From: Bacteroidota bacterium
GTDB lineage: Bacteria > Bacteroidota > Bacteroidia > Chitinophagales > Chitinophagaceae
Length of the DNA: 64,000 nt
Direction of reading: 5' to 3'
Assembly (NCBI GenBank): GCA_016712665.1
Contig: JADJQP010000005.1
Span: 211,085-275,084 of the forward strand
Shown: positions 59,543 through 64,000 of the stretch, piece after piece
How positions within the stretch are numbered: the stretch's first letter is position 1
Layout of the letters: every line of letters starts with the position of its first letter
The notes under the pieces: generated by a model
The model's input: the letters and a program-made list of their open reading frames with translations, nothing else
The model's database searches: none
Told to the model about the DNA's origin: nothing
Made by a program: the position numbers and the translations under genes

Positions 59543-60563
59543 CGAAAATACAATTGAACGAGTGCGAGCACTGTCTATTGATGATGTGCTAAGCACATAC
59601 ATTACCATCAAAAAAAATGAGGCGTGCTGCCCTTTCCATAATGAGAAAACGCCGAGCTTCAGAATCAACATCAAAAAGAATTACTACAAATGTTTTGGCT
59701 GCGGCAAATCCGGTGATGCCATACGATTTGTGCAGGAAGTACGCAAGCTAACTTTTTTGGAAGCGATAGAAACAATTGCAAAATCGCATAACATACAAGT
59801 CGAGTACCTCGAATTTGGTAGCGAGGAAGAAAGGAAAGAGAAAATTACCAAGCTCGAGACTGCCAAACTCATACTCAACTATGCACATGATTACTATCGG
59901 AACGCACTGGCTAATAACCCTGCAATGAAAACCTACCTTTTAGAGCGTGGTTTTGATGATGATAAGATAGAAGAATGGCAACTTGGCTTTGCTCCTAATG
60001 GATGGAAGAATATTACCACCCATGTCATCAATCAAAACTGGTATACAGTTGCCAATGAAATAGGCCTTGTGCTGACAAGTAAGGACCAAAACTACGATGC
60101 CTTACGCAACCGAATTACCATCCCTATATTTGATAAGCACGGACAAATAATAGGATTTGGGGCCCGAGCGATCGGCGACGACAAGCCAAAGTACTTGAAT
60201 CCAAATGAAAACTTTCTGTACTCAAAAAGTACGATTCTATTTGGACTAGACCGGGCAATGGAAGCAATCAAAAAAGAAAAATGTGCAATATTGGTAGAGG
60301 GATACTTTGACGTAATGAGTATGCACAATGCCGGTGTGGAGAATGTAGTAGCCCCATGTGGTACCGCCTGCGATGAAAAACAATTGCAGTTGCTCAAACG
60401 CTACACCGATACCATCACCATCATGTATGACGGCGACACTGCCGGACAGGCAAGTACGACTAAACTGCTAAACAAAGCTTTGAAGCTCGGTTTCAATACG
60501 CTAACAGTTGAGCTGACAGACAAGGACCCCGACCAGCTGGCAAGAGAATATTCAAATCAATGA
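59532..60563 (+). CDS. DnaG-type DNA primase of a mobile element
   Basis: The 343-residue primase has a CHC2 zinc-binding domain (Cys33, His36, Cys54, Cys57 in CCPFHNEKTPSF..YYKCFGCGKSGD), the catalytic core DnaG N-domain (FAPNGWKN ... LRNRITIPIFDKHGQIIGFGAR), and a TOPRIM domain (LVEGYFDVMSM with the acidic Glu, then TIMYDGDTAGQA). It lacks the C-terminal helicase-binding domain of cellular DnaG, so it is shorter than the chromosomal primase (about 600-650). It is followed by a helicase-like gene. Confidence 0.93.
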   Translation: MIISENTIERVRALSIDDVLSTYITIKKNEACCPFHNEKTPSFRINIKKNYYKCFGCGKSGDAIRFVQEVRKLTFLEAIETIAKSHNIQVEYLEFGSEEERKEKITKLETAKLILNYAHDYYRNALANNPAMKTYLLERGFDDDKIEEWQLGFAPNGWKNITTHVINQNWYTVANEIGLVLTSKDQNYDALRNRITIPIFDKHGQIIGFGARAIGDDKPKYLNPNENFLYSKSTILFGLDRAMEAIKKEKCAILVEGYFDVMSMHNAGVENVVAPCGTACDEKQLQLLKRYTDTITIMYDGDTAGQASTTKLLNKALKLGFNTLTVELTDKDPDQLAREYSNQ

Positions 60564-60609
60564 GCAATTGAGATATACCGATTTATCTTTTAAAAGCGCA
60601 AAATAATTA

Positions 60610-63043
60610 ATGACATTAAGAGACCACATAAATTCAATTACTCAGGATGCGGTGCTTTGGCAATGCATGAAGTACTGGCGCACTGCGCTCACCACCATTG
60701 ACCAGCAAAATGCAACCAGGGACATAGTGGAGCTACTGTGTGTGATACCTCAACAGATAAAGCGCGATACATACGTGAAGAGCGTATGCGCGGAAGTGGC
60801 AAAGTGGAATCGCGATATTGAGAAAAACATATCGCAGACCAATAAGGATATCAAAGCGTTGCAAAAGAGACTGGACAAAGCCAATGAAGAAAATCGTGCT
60901 TACCTTCTGGAGCTGCGCGAAACTGCTGAAAGAAATATACCTGCATTGGAAGATGCCATACTCCCTGAACTTGCAGTGAGTGATCTGAAGAAATATGTAG
61001 CCGCCGGACTCGATGCAAAACTGAAAGAGAAGAAGGCCAATCAAAAAACAATTTTTGACAATAACGGAAACTATAATCCTGATCAAGAGTTTGACCTGGA
61101 AGAAGGCGACCCTTGGAACAAGTGCCCGAAGTGGATAAATAAAGCGGAAGTACAGGAAGATGGATTTTCACTCGTAAATGTTACCGCTGCCAATGGCATA
61201 CGATATGGCTACTATAGCTATAACCCAAATGAAAAGAGCTCGGTGCAAATTACCAATTTTTCAATCAAACCTATTTTCCACGTTCTAGCAGAGAATCCAA
61301 AAGATAGTCAACACTTGATTGAAGTTGATAATGGGAAGAAGGTAGCCATCCTTGACATTGAAAGCAAGGCCATGGTAAGCATTGACGTGATGCAAGTATA
61401 CCTTGTGGGAAGCGGTAACTTTGTAATATTTGGTAGCAAGGCCGCCTACTTGCGAATCGCTACAAAACTAATGGACTCCTTCAGGTCATGTTTTGAAATA
61501 AGAATATTAGGCTGGCAACGCTACGGCTTTTATGCCTTTGTAAACAAAATATTCGTTCCGGGCAAAGGAGTTCAAGACTACGACAAATGGGGCGTAGTAG
61601 AAATTGAAGATAAAAATTTCTTTGTGCCACCGGCCAGCTCCATTTACAAAAAAACCATTAGCACAGAAGATGATCGATACCTGATGGACCGCCCATTTCA
61701 AATAGTGGAAACTGATATCACATTTGACCACTGGGTAAAAAAGATGCAACGTGTATACCCCGACCATAAAGGCAACGTAGGGATTGCGTATTGCATTATG
61801 TCGTGCTTCAGGGACTTTATTTTTCCATCGACAATAATTTTCCGCATCTGTATGCCTATGGCTCCACGAGCTCGGGCAAAAGCAAATGGGCCGAAAGCTT
61901 GATGGCATTATTTTGCGTAAACCGCCCATTCTTCCAACTGAACTCAGGCACCGACAATGCGCTATTTCTCTATGGAGGAAGATTTATGAACGGACTTGCC
62001 GGCTTCAATGAGTTTGATGTGAACTCCATTAAGCAAGAAAGGTTTCAGCAGATAAAAGGTTGGTACGATGGCGAGGGACGACAACGTGGAGTGATGGGCG
62101 GCAATCGCAGGCAAACCGAGACGGTCGACATTACAAGCGGCGTAGTGCTGATGGGGCAATTCCTTGTTACTGCAGATGATAATTCCATTGTAAACCGTAG
62201 TGTGATAGAACCGTTTACACCGCGCAACCTCACCAATGAAGATAAGCAAGAGTATGAAGAACTGAAGAGCATGGAGAAGAAGGGAATCACAGCCATACTC
62301 CTGGAGCTGCTAGAGCATCGAGAATACTTTAAGGAGCATTTTCAAAAACGGACTAACAAAACTTTGGCCGAATGGCGCACCAGGTATGGCAACGGCGTGA
62401 ACTTCAACCAACGTGTAATGCAAAATTGGAGCTACCTCTATAATGCCATTGCCATTGCCAAGGAAAAATATCGCTATCGATCGACACGGAAGAATTTAAT
62501 AACTACTGTTACGCAAGAGCATCGTACTGGTGCAAGTTCCTTCGCACTTCTGATTCGCTATCTGAATTCTGGAATACAGTGATGTTCCTGAGCGAAAGCA
62601 AACTGATCAGTATTGGATGGGATTACAGAATTGAAGAAGTAAGCGAGATAACGCTACGCAAAGAGAAGGACGAAACTTATGTAAAAAAATTCAACGATCC
62701 TGTGAAGGTGTTATATATGAGGCTCAATAATGTACACAAGCTTTACCAAAGTAGTTACCGAAGTAGAACAGGTAAAGAAGCTATGAGCATGGAAAGTATT
62801 ATGCATTACCTGAGCAATCGCGATTACTACATTGGAGCTGTGAAGAATTTTAGATTTACCAAGCATGGCGATGCCAACCAAAACGCAATCACAAATGCTT
62901 ATGCATTTATCTATGATGATTTGGACATTAATTTGGAAGTGCTGAGCATGGACGAGCTGCGCGATGCGATGCGCAAAAATCAATCGACCGATTTACCGGT
63001 AAATGAAATAAATAATTTTTCTACAGAAGATGCACCCTATTAA
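60610..63043 (+). CDS. Mobile-element replication ATPase/helicase-like protein, two frameshifts
   Basis: A protein of about 810 residues with an N-terminal helical part (to about 130) and a Walker A motif at its centre (LYAYGSTSSGKSKWAESL). A segment rich in acidic and Arg residues (GRFMNGLAGFNEFDVNSIKQERFQQIKGWYDGEG, SNIV-type sensor region NSIVNRSVIEPF) is consistent with a DUF927/superfamily-3-like replication helicase. The frame shifts near 61825 and near 62480; open parts are 60610-61902, 61791-62582 and 62579-63043. It follows the primase and probably acts with it in replication of the element. Confidence 0.75.
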
Positions 63044-63060
63044 AAAACAAGTAAAAACCA

Positions 63061-63190
63061 TGCCTACAACTGCCTACAACTATAAAGTATTGAAAATCGA
63101 TGAAAATCTATTATATCTACATGTAATTCCGTAGGCAGTGGTAGTTTTTTGTAGTTCGCTGTAGGCAGTGTAGGCTTGTAGGCAGGCGAA
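63061..63190. other. Cluster of TGCCTAC/GTAGGCA repeats, possible origin or operator
   Basis: TGCCTAC occurs at 63061 and 63071 (a 10-bp direct repeat), and its reverse complement GTAGGCA at 63131, 63161 and 63178, with another TAGGC at 63171. AT-rich DNA lies between and after them. Such a cluster just after primase and helicase genes fits an iteron-type origin or a binding array for an element protein. This is inference from arrangement only. Confidence 0.45.
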
Positions 63191-63236
63191 AAATATTCAA
63201 ATTCCTAAAAAATAACTTTTTAAAAATAAAAAAAAA

Positions 63237-63446
63237 ATGAACAAATTACTCTTAATCATCTTCATCGCAATCGCCAGCATATTGGTATATGCCGTTGCCT
63301 CTAAAATGGCAATCTCCATCATTATCACCTTTTCAATACTTGCAGGATGGTGCGCCAATTTGCTAGTGCTAAATATTTTTGGTTCGGCAGCGCTTAACCA
63401 TCATAAGGATATAATTTCAAAGTGGGAAAAGGATATGGAGGGATAG
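63237..63446 (+). CDS. Small two-helix membrane protein
   Basis: A 69-residue protein with a signal-anchor-like first helix (LLLIIFIAIASILVYAVASKMAI) and a second helix (IIITFSILAGWCANLLVLNIFG), then a short charged tail. It starts after an A-rich stretch. It may be a holin-like or accessory membrane protein of the element; not recognised. Confidence 0.5.
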   Translation: MNKLLLIIFIAIASILVYAVASKMAISIIITFSILAGWCANLLVLNIFGSAALNHHKDIISKWEKDMEG

Positions 63447-63475
63447 TGGCAGTCCTTTTATTCCTAAACAAAAAG

Positions 63476-64000
63476 ATGAAAATTTGTAGTATGGCCATTC
63501 AAAATGTATCGGTTCAATTTTTTACAAAGCCCCACATAAAGGCTTATCTGCATAATAACTTTGGGCAAAAACCTGCCATCGATCGTACAAGCATATTCCA
63601 TAATTTCTTGATTCTCTGCTTAGCACACGACCTGCACAGAGGTATGAAAGACGTACCAGATTACCCTGATGAAATGCGTCTTTACATCTCGAAGGATGAC
63701 TATGAGAGATTTGGATGCTGGATGAATCCAAGACAGATGCAACTGTTCAATCAACACATTGATTTTTTTATGAAGTCTGTCCTGGTGGCACATGCCGATA
63801 CTTACCTCCTACATAAGCCAAGGGCACTACTGAAGGATGCACTTGTATACTCACTCGAGCAATTGAAAGTAACAGACGATGAATGGAACATTGAAACGGT
63901 GACCAGGTACTACCACCGAAGCAGAATAACACGAAATAAATTTTTGATGTATCAAAAAGAAAATTCGAAAAAACCTCTGGAGATTTTGTCCGATTATAAA
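63476..64000 (+). CDS. Hypothetical mobile-element protein, truncated by the window end
   Basis: An ORF starting MKICSMAIQNVSVQFFTKP stays open for at least 175 codons and runs off the end of the window. It includes DLHRGMKDVPDYPDEMRLYI and DDYERFGCWMNPRQMQLFNQ. The protein is mostly helical with many His and aromatic residues. I do not recognise it. The following Met at 63491 is an alternative start. Confidence 0.6.
   Translation, partial: MKICSMAIQNVSVQFFTKPHIKAYLHNNFGQKPAIDRTSIFHNFLILCLAHDLHRGMKDVPDYPDEMRLYISKDDYERFGCWMNPRQMQLFNQHIDFFMKSVLVAHADTYLLHKPRALLKDALVYSLEQLKVTDDEWNIETVTRYYHRSRITRNKFLMYQKENSKKPLEILSDYK

Noticed and set aside
57233..64000. A complete prophage
   Set aside because: Only a short tail-protein fragment and a replication/regulation block are present; no capsid, terminase, portal or integrase genes are in view.

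Overview
The window is chromosomal DNA from a member of the Bacteroidota, probably a Chitinophagales/Sphingobacteriia-like lineage. The evidence is AT-rich DNA, promoter -7 elements of the form TAnnTTTG, type IX secretion (T9SS) sorting domains, family markers such as DUF4295 after L28/L33, the DUF3822-RsmD-CoaD order, DUF4293 and an AtpZ gene behind a bactofilin, and many TPR lipoproteins or secreted proteins. No rRNA operon, CRISPR array or complete insertion sequence was seen.

Layout. 1-0.7 kb: intergenic palindromic repeats. 0.7-7.6 kb: ACMSD-type decarboxylase, a short BLUF photoreceptor, a decayed T9SS protein, a decayed N-acetylmuramidase, MgtE, then rpmB-rpmG-DUF4295. 7.7-8.2 kb: seven degenerate palindromic tandem repeats. 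8.2-19.6 kb: folP, a glycosyltransferase, a heptose kinase, ffh, fmt, an M13 peptidase, TPR-like proteins and rlmH. 18.7-22.1 kb: two unusual arrays of tRNA-like units, one beside a tRNA-Met(CAT) on the minus strand and one beside a tRNA-Arg(ACG)-like gene on the plus strand, with a ParD/ParE toxin-antitoxin pair embedded in the second. 22.4-50.7 kb: mostly housekeeping and envelope genes (SprE/PorW-like TPR protein, bactofilin/AtpZ, CoA-ligase-like protein, MATE pump, RsmD, CoaD, NuoF, ABC exporter, PlsY, PrmA, CAAX protease, CdsA, PadR/PspC, threonine dehydrogenase). 50.8-57.3 kb: an accessory stretch with two families of inverted-repeat elements, secreted proteins, a site-2 protease, a HicB/HicA-like pair and a phage tail fragment. 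57.4-64.0 kb: a phage- or ICE-like replication module (divergent repressor, small DNA-binding proteins, excisionase-like HTH, DnaG-type primase, a Walker-A helicase-like protein and a repeat cluster that could be an origin), running off the window end.

A dominant property is the number of broken reading frames. About twenty loci, including essential ones (ffh, rlmH, rsmD, cdsA), are split by one-base shifts, mostly in A or T runs, which looks more like uncorrected homopolymer errors than biology. Three loci also have in-frame stops (T9SS protein, nuoF, site-2 protease). I annotate each as a whole locus and give the break.

The strongest candidate for something undescribed is the pair of tRNA-like arrays. 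In both, the repeat units keep the T arm and an acceptor-like stem, lack a normal D arm, carry a GC-rich hairpin where the anticodon arm should be, and most end in their own intrinsic terminator. The Arg array has a good promoter just upstream.
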